A DNA stretch of 64,000 bases from Paramecium sonneborni (lineage: Eukaryota > Ciliophora > Oligohymenophorea > Peniculida > Parameciidae): NCBI GenBank assembly GCA_905182985.1, contig CAJJDN010000071.1, positions 144,772-208,771 on the forward strand. Reading direction: 5' to 3'. The position numbers and the translations under genes were made by a program. The notes under the pieces were generated by a model, which saw only the letters and a program-made list of their open reading frames with translations, did not search any database and was not told the origin of the DNA. This document shows, piece after piece, positions 1-12,655 of the stretch; the stretch's first letter is position 1, and every line of letters starts with the position of its first letter.

Positions 1-82
1 GATACCATATTGTAAAATTCCAAAATGATACTAAATGATAAAAAAAAATAATCTTATTTAAGATATTTATATTAAATAAATA

Positions 83-1569
83 ATGTTAAATACTTCATAG
101 AGTAGATCAACAAATGAAATACCTAATTATGTTGTAATTGAGGGTGAATACATAATAGTGAAAAACAGATATAAAGGAAACACCTACAATTTATACATAG
201 GTAGAGATTCAAAGCCTAGCTAGCTGTAAAAGAAAACTATTCAGATGATTAAAACAAGTTTGTATTAATCAAAATGAGAAGGTAGCTTATTTCATTTATA
301 AAAGAACTAATGCTGCAGAATAGAATTACGAGTAGTACTTCTTGGATAAATTAAAAGAAAGTATATTAAATTGATATTTAGGTAAATGCACTACAAGAAT
401 ATTATCTATGGGAGAATAGACAATAAAGGAATAACTATATTATTATTAAGTTATGGAACGTCATGGTCCATCTTTAAAATTAATTTATAATTTCTTATCT
501 AAAAATATTCCAATAACAATACTTTGTCTTATGGCAATCTAGAGTGTAAATATTTATAGTAATAAAAGCTAACTTGTTTAGAATAGATCCATAAATAATT
601 GATTATACATCGTAATATTAGACCTTAAAATTGTTAATTTCTTAAAGTGGATCAGAAATTTTGTTGACTGATTTTAAGTATGCATGTAGATTTAGGAAAT
701 AATAAAAGAACATTATTGTCAATAATAATTTACGTAGTTCTTCAAATAAATAATTTTTAAATATATTTTCAAGCTTAAATCAACATTTAGAATAAGGTAT
801 GAATTTTAAATATTAATGTCTAGTTTCTTCTCCAAAAGATGATTTAGAATCTCTAGCCTTAATAATAATTTATTATGCAGGATTTGCTTCTGTTTTAGAT
901 ATTAAAGAAGAGAATAGAGGACTTAAAATTAAAAAATTGGAACACATTAAACTAACTTTGTTACCAAAGCTTTCTTTTAAAGGAGCTCCTTATGTATTCA
1001 TTTAATTTTATAATGGAGTCAAATAATCATCTGTTAGTGATTATCCTTAAGATTATGAAAAATACAAATAAATATTTCGGAAAATATTAAACATTTGTGG
1101 CTATTCAGAAAAAGATATAGTATACCCACATTTATAAATGATGAAATAATATCATTATAATTATAACTTTAATGTTATTATAGAGGAATAAGAAACTTAA
1201 GCTTAAATGGATTCCATTGATGAGGAGCAAAGTGTTTTAAGAAAGATAAAACAATTAGATGGAAAAAGATATCACAGATTAATTTCTTTAGAAAATTAAA
1301 AACAAAATTCTCAGAAAGAATTATTAGAATTAATTATTAATTTATTTTATATAATTTAAATATTTTTCACAGTTTATAAAGACAATCTCAATAATATTGC
1401 ATCACGAAAAAAAAAATTTACTATCTTGCTCTTTTATGTAGATTTAAAAAAAAATTAATTCAATTATTAGGTATTTAATAATCTTAAGATTCTCACAAAT
1501 ATGATAGATATTGATTAATTTTAAAAATTTAGTCAAAATTTTTTGATTAAAATATTATTTTTGTTTTGA
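83..1569 (+). pseudogene. Decayed casein kinase 1-like protein kinase
   Basis: Reading with TAA/TAG as Gln from the ATG at 83 gives a CK1-like kinase: MERHGPSL (hinge region), IIHRNIRPQN (catalytic loop) and LTDFKYACRF (where DFG is expected), followed by an activation segment and C-lobe. A normal 21-nt intron (GTA...TAG) fits near 361. The frame must shift near 270, 555 and 668 without a good intron to explain it. HRD is HRN and DFG is DFK, so the catalytic Asp and the Mg-binding Gly are lost. The C-lobe frame is then open to the TGA at 1569. I infer a dead copy of one of the many ciliate CK1 paralogues. Sequencing errors could explain some shifts but not both motif losses. Confidence 0.55.
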
Positions 1570-2824
1570 GTTTGGAATAAGGAAATATGTAAGAAATTAT
1601 AAAAATGCCGTTTCAAGTTTTCTTAGATTAACCCATAATATTCTAGTTATTTTTATTTTAATTAACCAAGTGGATAAAAATTTAATAATAAATATGAGTG
1701 TATTATTTTATTTTTAAATCAGAATATACGAATATTAGTCTTAAAAATCTCTTTCTTTTAGATATTTATTAACAGCCTCTTAATTTGTTTTTAAATATGT
1801 GATGTTAGAATAATAATTTTCTACTTCCTACAATTCTGTTGAATAATCACTAGAGTTATTGATAATCATATTCCTAGACTTTCTATTAATTTAATTGTGG
1901 AGATCGACTAAAACCAACCAATTTTCACTTAAAGGATCAATATTAAATTATCCATACTAGATTTAAGTATAACCCTTTTTATTGTTTTAAATATGAATTA
2001 CACTGAGATTTCAAATTATATAAATTCTATTTCTAAGGAATTATCTCTTTTCTAATTATCTTAGTCCAAAACAATTTAATATAATTAAGTTACCATTTTC
2101 AAATAGTGTTCTTCTTTTGATATCACTAAATTTAATGAAATTTTTATTTTTTTTTATAACTTTCTTTTTATTGCTATTCTATTTATGCCAAAAAATATCA
2201 TATACCTAAACAATTTTAGACAAATAGTTTATTTAAGTTAGAGTATTTACAGAATCTAATATATAAATTAATGGAGCTAAATATATACAATTAGCTACAA
2301 TCATAGCAAAATCAAATACTAATACATTTTGCATTTCTGTTTTTAATAATAATATCCTCAATGTTATTGATGATCAAGGTAGCGGTTCGAATCAAATCCA
2401 CTAAAGCTTTTAATTAGTATTTTATAATACTTTTTTTAAATAAATCTTTAAATAAAACCAAAAAAATAAAAGACTGTCATCTTTTTTCCTTCTATGTCTA
2501 ATAAATCATATATTGTAATAATTAGATTTTGAAAATCTATAAAATTAAGCAATTTTACTGTCATATAGATATTTTTTATAAATATTAACAACTTCAAGGT
2601 TTTTATATTAACTTTCTATAATAACATGAATTTAAGTTTAAAAAAAGATATTTATTTAAAACTTCTGATTAATATATAATAGAAAAAGTAGTTTAAACTT
2701 TGTTTCTTAGTTTAAAATAATAAAAAATAAATTCTATCACCTCTATTTCTTTATTTCTTTATTTAATATTTTTATATTTAATAGTAAAACAAGAAATAGT
2801 ATCTGTTGCATTTTGCAATTAATA
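1570..2824. other. AT-rich stretch without a recognisable gene
   Basis: I translated parts of this stretch with the ciliate code and found only short open segments with biased low-complexity composition. There are no domain motifs and no convincing intron-exon series. Confidence 0.4.
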
Positions 2825-3337
2825 ATGTCTATTAACTAGGTGTGGATATAATTTAATATTTATTCAAAGAGAAAAGCAAATTGATAAAACTGTAATTTAG
2901 AAATAATGTAATAAGAAGGTTTTGAGTTTTGATAGAAAGGAAGAAATGATTTTACAGACTTGTCAATAATTATAGGATAATCTTAAATTCAAGATTGTTT
3001 TAGAAATGATTCAGCATTAAAATTAATGAAATCAAAATAATTAACTCCCTAAAGAGTAGTGTCTACTATAAAGTTGAGAAAGGCACTTTACTATTATAAG
3101 AAAGACAAAGAAGTCTTAGACTTAAAGATAAAGTTAAATGAAATGTGTGAATCTACATTTCTAACCAATGCAGAACTCCATCATATAGTGCGTTCAGTTT
3201 CTCGAGGGAACTCACCATCATAATAGAGATTTCGAATTCGTACAGAAACAACAACAATTAGCACAGGACCTAAGACACCTTAACATAGATTCAAGAAGTT
3301 TGATTTCACAACAACAGCACATCTCTATTTTGCTTGA
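2825..3337 (+). CDS. Small basic protein of unknown function
   Basis: Three exons give 150 aa. The ATG is at 2825. Introns are 2840-2871 (32 nt, GTGTGG...AAAGAG) and 2908-2935 (28 nt, GTAATA...GATAG), and the frame closes exactly at TGA 3335-3337. The protein is basic, with a central helix around ALYYYKKDKEVLDLKIKLNEM and a Ser/Thr/Arg-rich C-terminus (SRGNSPSQQRFRIRTETTT) that could be phosphorylated. No known domain was recognised. The first intron is inferred because it is the only way I found to join the ATG to the long second frame, so the N-terminus is less certain than the rest. Confidence 0.5.
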
Positions 3338-3735
3338 TTATTATTATAATGAATAACTCTATTTTGATAATCAATGTTTCACATCAATAGATATTTCTAA
3401 TTTATATGTACTGCAATTATACCTAACTAAAACACTAACTCATATTTACTTATTCTTTTCTATGATCTTAAAATACTGATTTAAATAAAAGACACTTAAT
3501 TATGCATAATCAATATACACATCTATAAACTCTTATATTGTTCAGCGCAATCATCAATGATTTATGTGAGAGTTTTATCATTACTTATATTATGTAGTAA
3601 TAAAAATTTGAAGCAAATACATAAGAGATTGTTACTTACATCTTTAGAAATTAATTGGAAAATCTAATTCATTATAGAATCTTATCTCAACGACATTCTC
3701 AAACAAACAAAAACTAGAAAAAAAACTTAATAATC
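3338..3735. other. Intergenic, no gene seen
   Basis: This is AT-rich sequence between the small plus-strand gene and a minus-strand gene remnant. All frames inspected are broken by TGA at short intervals. Confidence 0.4.
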
Positions 3736-3983
3736 TCATTCAACTTTATTATTTTCAAAACACTAGGGTTATATTTCATCTATTACAGATAAATAAGATA
3801 TTAATTTATGACCAGATCCTTTAATAAAAAATAAATTTCTTAATTAATTATATTTATCATCTCAACAAATATTCAACTTCATTAAGTAAAACATCCATTA
3901 TAATCTAATAGTTTCCATTCAGTTCTTTTAAAATATTCATTTCGAATATCATCAAAACCTTCCAAAAATATATTTTTATCCAT
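3736..3983 (-). pseudogene. Minus-strand gene remnant
   Basis: An ATG at 3983 opens a coding-looking segment (MDKNIFLEGFDDIRNEYF...). It passes through two frame changes (NEVEYLLR, then NQLRNLFFIKGSGHKLISYL) before a TGA at 3736-3738. No GT-AG pair of ordinary length joins the three segments. The composition looks coding but no family was recognised. It is best read as a fragment of a lost gene and could be chance. Confidence 0.25.
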
Positions 3984-4139
3984 TAATATCAATAAGAATT
4001 AATTCAATTTAAAAATTACAATGTAAATTATATTCATTTTATCTTGATATTTTATAATTACACATTAGTATAATAAAGAATATCATTATTTCTAATACTT
4101 TAAAAAAATTTTAATTTAGAAATAATTTAATTATTTTTT

Positions 4140-4831
4140 ATGTATAGATTCATTTCTAAATTTCACTTTTGTGATATAAGAAATAAACTGTTCAACCTGA
4201 GTCTTATACATGCAATAAATCATGGATTTAACAATAAAGCACTTCAATAAGCTTGTTTTGATCTTAATATCTCTAGTGCTGCATCAACTGTCATTTAACC
4301 TATAGATTTAATACATTATTCAATGAGAAAATGGAATCGTGAAATTATAGACACAATGACTTTTGATGAAAATTTCAAACAATTTACAGTCAGCAATAAA
4401 ATCAAAAATTTAATTAAGCATAGATTATAATTATAAAGTCCATATATGGGAAGATGGAATGAAGCAATGGCTTTAGGAGTTTAGAATGCTGATTAAACAA
4501 GAGCTATTTTATGGTAATTCGCTGATGATTGTTGGTATTTAGCTGGGGATAAATCATAAGATTATAATCATTATACTAAAAGAATGATGTTTTTATATAT
4601 CTACATTTCAACAGAATTATTTATGTTAACTGATAAATCACCAAACTTTTTTATGACTTGGGATTTCTTAGAAAGGTGAGAAAATTAATATATTATTGTA
4701 GGAGAATGTCAGAAATAAAAGATTTTGGTAGTTAAATTGAATTGGTTACCACAACTATGAAAACACTTTGGAATTCTGGGTATTATATGACAACTATGTT
4801 TTACAATTTTCCAAAAGGGACATTGAAATGA
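4140..4831 (+). CDS. COQ9: Ubiquinone biosynthesis protein COQ9
   Basis: Two exons give 221 aa, with one 26-nt intron at 4676-4701 (GTGAGA...TTGTAG). The C-terminal half matches the COQ9 lipid-binding domain: RWNEAM, then a DDCWYLAGDKSQDYNHYTKR segment like the WHYAGD-DFNWYTRR signature, STELFMLTDKSPNF, and TWDFLERRM. COQ9 is a mitochondrial matrix-side protein that binds quinone intermediates and presents them to COQ7. The N-terminus (MYRFISKFHF...) is basic and hydrophobic, compatible with a mitochondrial targeting sequence. SEC61A follows about 450 bp downstream on the same strand. Identification rests on motif recognition and is strong. Confidence 0.87.
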
Positions 4832-5284
4832 TAAGTAAATGGATTGTTAAACTAATAAATTTTATAAATGTTATAATTAAATTATACATCCTTTTAAATT
4901 GAAAATGTCTTTTATTTACAACATATTAAAAGGTTCTCAATATTTTTTAATCAAAAATTTGTACGAAACCAAATTTTAGATATCAACTCTTACTAATTCC
5001 AAAATTTGATGAATTCCATTGAAAAAGTGATTGTAATTTAATGAATTTGAAAATACTAAAATAAAAATGGAATAGAAATTTGAGCTGAGAGAATTTTTGG
5101 AGTAAAAAGAGATTTGAATACATATAGATCATTTAAATAATATCATATTCAATTAGAATAGTTTGAAAGATAGTAGATGACAATGAAAAATATGTAATAA
5201 ATAATAAAAAATTCTAAATTATAATTCCCACGTGTGTGAGAGGAATTAAAAGGGGAAAAATGAAGATAAAAATCAATAATAAAA
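4832..5284. other. Intergenic region upstream of SEC61A
   Basis: AT-rich. It contains Gln/Glu/Lys-type open triplets around 5040-5200 but no start-to-TGA frame I could support. It presumably carries the SEC61A promoter; no specific motif was identified. Confidence 0.35.
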
Positions 5285-6810
5285 ATGACAAACAAAACAA
5301 AGATTCTTAACTATATGAGACCAGCAATGGCTATCATTCCAGATGTTGCAGAGCCAGAAAGAAGAGTATAAAAATAAATATGAAATTTAGATATTATTTA
5401 AATATAGAGCATTATGGACAGCCATAGCAACATTGTTATATTTGATTTGTTCATAGATTCCTCTTTATGGAATTTACAAATCATCAGCAGGTGATCCATT
5501 TTATTGGATGAGAGTGATATTGGCATCTAATAGAGGTACTTTAATGGAATTGGGTATTTCTCCAATGGTCACAGCATCAATGATTATGTAACTGTTGGCA
5601 GGTGCAAAATTAATAGATGTTGATTAAAATGTAAAGGAAGATAAATAACTGTATTCAGGAGCATAAAAATGTATAAATTATTATCTAATTTATAGTGTTA
5701 GGAATTCTGATAGCATTTGGTGAAGCTTTTGCATATGTATGGTCAGGAATGTATGGTGATTTGGATAAATTGGGTGCTGGAAATGCAATTTTAATAATAA
5801 TATAATTGGTATTTTCAGCAATTGTTATGATAATGATTGATGAATTATTATCAAAAGGATATGGAATTGGAAATTCAGGAACATCATTATTTATAGCTAT
5901 AAATATTTGTGAGAATATAATGTGGAAAGCATTTTCACCTATTACTCATAAAACTGAATTGGGATTAGAATATGAAGGTGCTGTAATAGCTTTATTACAT
6001 GGTTTATTCATTCAAAGTGATAAAATAAGTGCCCTTTAATCAGCTATTTTAAGAGACTCATTACCAAACTTAACTAATTTATTAGCAACAGTATTAGTGT
6101 TTTTGATTGTCATTTATTTCTAAGGATTTAAAGTTGATATTCCAATAAAAAATAATAAAGTAAGAGGAGGATTAACATCATATCCAATTAAATTATTCTA
6201 CACTTCCAATATTCCAATTATTCTCTAAACTGCATTAGTTTCAAACCTTTATTTCCTCTCTTAAATCCTATATAGAAATTTTAAAGGAAACTTTTTAATT
6301 AGATTATTAGGATATTGGTAAGAATTAGAAAATGGACAAACAGTTCCAGTTGGAGGATTAGTTTATTATGTATCACCTCCAAGATCAATATCAGAAGCAA
6401 TATTTGATCCTATCCACACAATTTTATATACTGCATTTATTCTTGGTACTTGTGCTTTATTCTCAAAAACTTGGATTGATGTCTCAGGATCTTCACCAAA
6501 AGATGTATTATTCGTTTTATTATTTTTAGGTTGCCAAATAACTTAAAGAATAAGACATGTAAATAGTTGGATACAGAGATTCTTCTATGAAAGAAGTATT
6601 AAAGAGATATATACCAATTGCTGCTTCATTTGGAGGTATGTGTATTGGAGCACTTACAATTCTTGCTGATTTCTTGGGTGCTATTGGTTCAGGTAATAAT
6701 TATTATTAATTTCTCAAGGAACTGGTATTTTATTATCTGTAACCATCATCTATGGATATTTTGAAACCTTAAAGAAAGAAAAAGAATAAGGTACATTAGA
6801 GTTGTTTTGA
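5285..6810 (+). CDS. SEC61A: Sec61 alpha subunit, ER protein translocon
   Basis: Five exons give 474 aa, the usual Sec61 alpha length. Introns are 5366-5390 (25), 5671-5695 (25), 6505-6529 (25) and 6693-6718 (26), all GTA...AG. Family signatures are clear: [17 protein letters not shown] at the N-terminus, [21 protein letters not shown] in TM1, plug/TM2 residues [32 protein letters not shown], and near the C-terminus [21 protein letters not shown]. It forms the multi-spanning ER channel for secretory and membrane proteins together with Sec61 beta and gamma. TAA/TAG codons occur throughout and fall at Gln positions of the family. No anomalies were seen. Confidence 0.96.
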
Positions 6811-6889
6811 TATTATTAAATATTTTTTTAAGTACATAACATTTATGACGCAGAATGTGTTAAAAGAAGAAATAACAAATTAAATATCA

Positions 6890-7506
6890 TCATATATTTG
6901 AGTTGAGCAATGGATTTTAAACTATTACATTGTACAATTTACGAACAGAGGTAATAGTATTCTCAACTACACTTTATACAACAAAATGATGAGGAGGTAC
7001 TCTCAACAAACTCACACCAGCTGTTCGAATTTCAGGAATTGTAGATTCTGTCTCACTTTGGCTACTGAGAGCCTTACGACGATACTCATTATAAGCGATC
7101 TTCGCTTCATGATATGTGATTTTCAATTCTCGAGCCGCATCTTTTAATTAAACACCTTTATTAATCAGAATGATCAGCTCTCTTTTTTATTAAGAATTTA
7201 AAGGCTGATGAATGCGAGTTGGTTATACTTTCTTTATTTTTTACATTTCCATTTCTACTTATTTCTTGATCTCGTCTAAAATTTTCATTTTCTAATTTTT
7301 ACATTTCTAACACTCTATCATCTTACCCTTATATTATCCATATAACAATAAATCATAGTGCGATCGGTTAATTTTATGATGTAAAGCACTTTTATCATCA
7401 GAATCATTAACTACGTCATTTATATAACCATGACAATCAAATCTAATCAGTAATTAATGATTATTCAAATATGTTGCGCATTATCAAATTTCAAACTTTC
7501 AACCAT
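6890..7506 (-). CDS. Small helix-turn-helix protein (frame break near 7467)
   Basis: The minus-strand reading begins at ATG 7506 (MVESLKFDNAQHI). It then needs a one-base frame change near 7467 to continue as LNNHQLLIRFDCHGYINDVV and on to TGA at 6890. The total length of 617 nt is one base short of 206 codons, so a single deletion or sequencing error explains it. The middle carries an HTH-like segment: SQQKRELIILINKGVQLKDA followed by ARELKITYHEAKIAYNEYRRK. This resembles homeodomain-like/pipsqueak or transposase DNA-binding helices, with a CxxC before it (ECQKC). A shorter protein with the same helix pattern lies at 62235-62566. Possible roles are a domesticated transposase DNA-binding domain or a regulator; the function is unknown. 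Confidence 0.5.
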
Positions 7507-7999
7507 CTTTTTTTTTCATTTAAAAAATCTTTAAAAAAATTTTTCTTCCATTTTTTTTATTACTCTACTCTACATCCTTTTTTCTATTAAAATTCAATCA
7601 AATTCCTCTCACGTAAATTTTCTAAAAAGATTATAAAACAATAAAATTATAAAATACTAAAAATTTGATATAATAAAGATGAATTTTATTAAACAACATT
7701 ACTTTTTTTCTTCAAATATACAATTAATTAATTTTTTGTTAGAGAAATCTCTTCACTATTATTTGAACATTTTTAAAACTATTTAAATTTTGAAACTGTT
7801 GAATAATTCTCTTTGCAAGTTCTAATATATTTCTTGTATCTGAGTCATAATAGCACTCTAAAATTTATTTGTTTAGTATTCCAAAGTTTTAAATAATTTC
7901 AAAGAGATATTTCAATGTTTTACATAATTTTTAAGAAATTAATTAAAGATGGCTAATTTTTTTTTCTTCAAATTAATGTTAGTTTTCTAAAATTAAATT

Positions 8000-10110
8000 A
8001 TGAAGAAAAGCTGGTTTCAATTCTATTTATGACTTCTAAACCTTGTAAAAAAGATAATTAATTTTTATAATCCCCCTTCATTAAATCAAATGACTTTTTC
8101 AAAATTTCATTATCAATAGATGAACCCTTTTAAAAATAGTATATCATTTAATGATACTATATTATTGTATATTAAATCAATTCCAACTTCTTTTAAGGGA
8201 TAAAAAAATAAATTAATGTTTAGAAAGGAATATTTTTTGACCGTTTTTTATTTTCGACATTTTCATAATAATTGATCTAGATTAATTAAAAATTCATTAC
8301 TATTTAAAGTAACTTTAAATGAATCAATACGTTTGAATTAATATTTAATTAATTCCTGATAAATATTCTAAATATATCTTATTTTTTCTCTTGACTAACT
8401 AATTGCTCAAATAATTATGGCAGATTATTCATCCTGATATTAAATAAAAATTAAGACAAATTTATTATAAAAACAATATTTTGATAATTTATTTTAATTA
8501 TTATATAAATAGTTATTATTATAAAAGATGATCTGATTATTTTCAATTTATGATAATATCTCAATTAAAAATAAATGTTCAATTGTTCACATTGTTTCTA
8601 ATTGCTGCAATAATTTTTTAGATTTAATGTTGATTAACATCTTGGAATAAAACCTTTAATAAATGATCGTAAATTTCATAACAATGATGGTCTCTTATTA
8701 ATTGTAAAAATATTGGTTAAAAATTATGCATCAAATTGTTATAATTAAATACTTTTTAAATATTTGCTAAGCATAATTTATGTAATTATTATTATGGAGT
8801 TTTTTCTGGAAACAAGTTTGCATGAAATTCTTACTAAAAATCCTGCAATTAACTTTGACTAAATTATTTTTTAAAAACTCTTTTTGCTTATTCTTTATTT
8901 CTATTTTATTTTTCTTTCTCTAAGATACCAATTATTAACTAGTATAAAAGTTCTGTGTATTTTTAGGAGTAATTTTATAAGAATTCCCTGATTTCATCTT
9001 CAGAATCATTAAAATTAAGGATTGTATTTTCTGATTTGTAATGTTCATAAGGTGTATCCTTAAGTTCTTTGAGTTCTAAAAGTTCTTTCATAATTAATTT
9101 CAAAATAAGGAAATTTCTAAAATAGAAGTGATCTTCCTCCTTAAATAAAATATAAATGAATTTAATTATGCTAAGATTTTACATAATAAATAATCTACCA
9201 GTCATTTAATGATGACATTTGTACTTTAAAAAAAGATTTAATTACTCATACAAACTTGAATCTAAAGAAAAAAAAAGATCAAAATCTATCTATTTTTATT
9301 ATTTTTCAGCTATTTTAATAATCTATACGCATTAATCTATGTAATTCAATTAAGATAATGCTTCTTAGAATGTTAACCTTTTATTAGATTCTTATTCATC
9401 TACTAAAGTGCATTTTTAAACTAATTATCCGAAAAGAAAGCTTTCATATTCTAATTTCTTAAACATATACTTAGTTAAGTTATATTTAGAAGTCTCTTTA
9501 TCGTACAATTAATGTTTTGTATACAATTCAAATAGTATACATCCAGTATTGAATATGGCCATTTTTTCAGTAAAGTGAATCTTATTATAATTATTTTCAC
9601 AATTAAGAGCCTCTTTAAATTCAGGAGATAAGCAATAATTACTAATAAGAGCTTGTGAATTTTATTCCAATTTTTCCAAACCAAATTAATATAAGACAAA
9701 TTGCTATACCTTGATTGGTGATTCATTGGAGTGTTATTAAGAAAGTTAATTTCCTTGATCAATGTTTATAAAACTATCTTATTTTAAGGTAGGTAAATAA
9801 ATGCTAGTTGTAGAATTTAAAATTTTACTTGTATTTTTAAAGTTTGATTAATAACCTCAATAAATGCTTAGAATAGTGATAAGGATACCCAATTTCTTAC
9901 ATTAAGCATATTTAAGACTTATTGGATAGCAAGGATTTTGCTTAAAGTTCAAATCCAAAGTAGTATTGATGATCTTTTTTTTCAATGATTAAATCTTATG
10001 GGAACATTTGTGAATCATTTTTGATATCAGGTAAGTTTTAAATTAAAGATTCAACCTTTTAATATGTATGAAAAACTATACTTGATTTATTTAAGTCTAA
10101 TTGAGATCTT
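8000..10110 (-). pseudogene. Decayed protein kinase gene with long C-terminal region
   Basis: Reading right to left, the frame VFHTYQKVESLIQNLP... shifts once near 9790. It then gives a kinase C-lobe: LSPEFKEALN at the APE position, KMAIFNTGCILFELYTKH (helix F, normally DxxxxG) and YESFLFGQL. The same frame runs without break into a Gln/Asn/Leu-rich region (LLELKELKDTPYEHY...) to about 8600. It then meets in-frame TGA codons near 8420 and 8270 and another shift near 8130. No HRD or DFG segment is visible upstream. I infer a kinase pseudogene; the limits, especially at the 3' end, are approximate. Confidence 0.45.
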
Positions 10111-10188
10111 GAATGGAGTGCGAAAATTGAAAATTAAGTTCATTCATTAATTATTAATCAAATCAGATGAATATATAAAAATAAAAAA

Positions 10189-12655
10189 TCAAAGGCCAGC
10201 CTCATCATCATCATCATTTCCATTAAATAATTTAAGTTGTTCATAATTTCTTTTTTCCATATAAGAAGAGGACTTCTTTGGAGCTTTGCTGTTAAATAGA
10301 CTATAATTGATAAATTAAAGAAAATACTTGATTATTTTATCCTTAAATAATATAATTACGATAACTCCTAAAAAGACTACGAAGTACCAAAAATAAGAAT
10401 TAATCTTAGATGAATTACCTGGTAAAGTTGTAGAGTTTTTTATTGGTGGTTTACTTATTGTAGGTTATTAATGATCAATAATTGGTATTTAAGTATCATT
10501 AAATGAAGTATTATTAGTTTGTGAATCTGGACAAGGTGTTTCAACTGGTGATAGATCAATGCCTCCTTAACAATAATCTCCTGAGACCTTTCTATAACCT
10601 TAAGTTTTCATATATGTCTTTTTGCAATTAGTAGGTGGCTTTAATAAATCAGGAGTATCATCTTCTTCAAAATTATCAGCAATAGGAACACAAGGTCCTC
10701 CTTCGATTTTTCTGTAGAATCCAAAATCACATTCCCAATCATCTTCAATGCAAGAACAAGTTTCGATATAAAACTTTTTATCAATTTCTTCTTGATTGAA
10801 ACATTAGGCCTCTCGTTTTCTCCTTATGTATTTGATTTTTCTACCAAATAAACATTTGCCAGATTCAAAGTTTTTTGGAATCCAAAATTCATAATCTGAC
10901 TCTGGCATAGTAGGATCCCAAGCACCAGAGCAGACTCTTTAATGAAGAGTTTAGAAGTTCAATGCTACAACATATCCTTTTAATTAATTTTCTTTGGATC
11001 TGCTTTATCCATAAACAATGAACTTTTGCTCCATATTCGAAGGTTCTGTGACTATATTTTAAATTTCAAACTCTTTATCAGCAATTTTAACTTCATCCCA
11101 AGAAAACCCTTAATCCCAAGAATAGATGATTTGATTGATAGGTTTATCATCTTGTGCCATAACAATAAGACCTCCTCTATCTCCAATTTCATACATATGA
11201 GATCCCTTCCTAATTTCAAACCATTCATGTCCTCCATCTCTAGTAAGATAAGTATTGATTTCATGATCCTTCTAAGTTAAATATAAACCAGTATTTCCAA
11301 CACCAATACTAAGTCCTGGAGCATTTTAACTAGAATAAAGAGGATTTTGATTGGCTTCTGTTCTTCCTTTCAAATGTAAAGAACAATCTCCAGAACATAA
11401 AATCTCCTATCCTTTTGAGTCAATCTCTGGAGCCTTTAATGGATGCCATTAACCACCTCTATCATAAGAAATGAACTAAAAATCTATATATATTAAATTT
11501 TACAGTTTTTTTATATAATTCTAAAGTTGCTGGTGTTATAGAACTTCTTGATTTTGATTTTTCTACCTCTTAATGATCAAAGACATTAGATACATATACT
11601 CCTTCCATGCCTAACATTCTCTCAAAATCACAATTTCCTGTATCAAGTGATCTTACATTATGTAATAACGATAGAGTAAATTTAAACCCTCTAAAATCAC
11701 TTACATATACATTAGTTAATCTTTAATTTTCTTCTTTGTGGGAAACAGATAGAAATATTTATCCTTCTGAGGTATCAAGAATCGTAAAAGTATGCTAATT
11801 CAAAGGAATCGGCAACTATACAGGTTAAGGTTAGAATTTATCTAAATAGGCTGGTGCAATTAGCAATTCATATCCAGTTTCACCATCTTCTCCTGTTGTT
11901 AACACAAAAATATAATGGGAAGTCTGAAAGAATCCTAAAGCATTTTCTTACATTGTTTCTATTGTAGTAAAGTAATCATCAGAATATGAAATAACTGATT
12001 TTCCCTCCTACATGTGACATACTATTATTCTTTAATCAGGTATTAATTGATATTATAGTAATTTATCCCATGCTGCATCTCTCACATAATTTAATGCTGA
12101 TTTCCAAGTTTCTCCTCCATCTTCAGTTACATATATCGATTTTTTATAAAAGTCTTTACAATTGATATCATTTTTTCCACAAGGTTTGTCTTTGAAAGCC
12201 ATAATCCATTATGGATCCATCTTATTTAATTTAAAATCATAGAGATCTTCCGAATGTGTAAACCTAGTATATGTTCTTCCACAGTTCTTAGATTTATAAC
12301 TAATACCGTTTGAACCAAAAAAGAATATAACCCTTGAATCAGCTGGTGAAATATGAATACTTTCGAATTATAATTATTTATTCTCTGGTTCCATCTTTTC
12401 CCAACTCTTAGTCTCATCTAACCATGTTTATCCATAATCTGCTGATCTCCATATTTTCCCCTTATCTGTTAGAATGAATAAGACTTTTCTGCTCTCCTAA
12501 TGAGTTTATTCTATTGTTTCATCATCTTTTGTAAAAACAACAGATGATCCACACCAATAAATATTAGACACTGGAGATTCCAGTTCATTAAATGAAACCT
12601 TCACTTCATTCTACCCATACACACTTAAAATCAACAGACATAGAACTATTATCAT
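10189..12655 (-). CDS. VPS10/sortilin-family sorting receptor
   Basis: Two exons give 812 aa, with a 28-nt intron at 11476-11503. A signal peptide (MIIVLCLLILSVYG) is followed by a VPS10 beta-propeller. At least five Asp-box (S/TxDxGxxW) repeats are visible: SADYGQTW, TEDGGETW, SYDRGGQW, TRDGGHEW and SWDQGFSW. A Cys-rich 10CC-type segment follows (CSGAWDP, CLFGRK, CSCIEDDWECDFG, GGPCVP). One TM helix (FWYFVVFLGVIVIILF) precedes a cytosolic tail ending in NDDDDEAGL. Sortilins carry hydrolases between Golgi and endosomes. In ciliates, sortilins are known to sort cargo to lysosome-related secretory granules, so a role in lysosome or trichocyst delivery is plausible. The acidic tail suits adaptor binding. 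It appears intact. Confidence 0.93.

Noticed and set aside
2376..2402. GGTTCGAATC, resembling a tRNA T-arm
   Set aside because: The five bases either side do not form a T-stem, and no D-arm, anticodon arm or acceptor pairing is present upstream.
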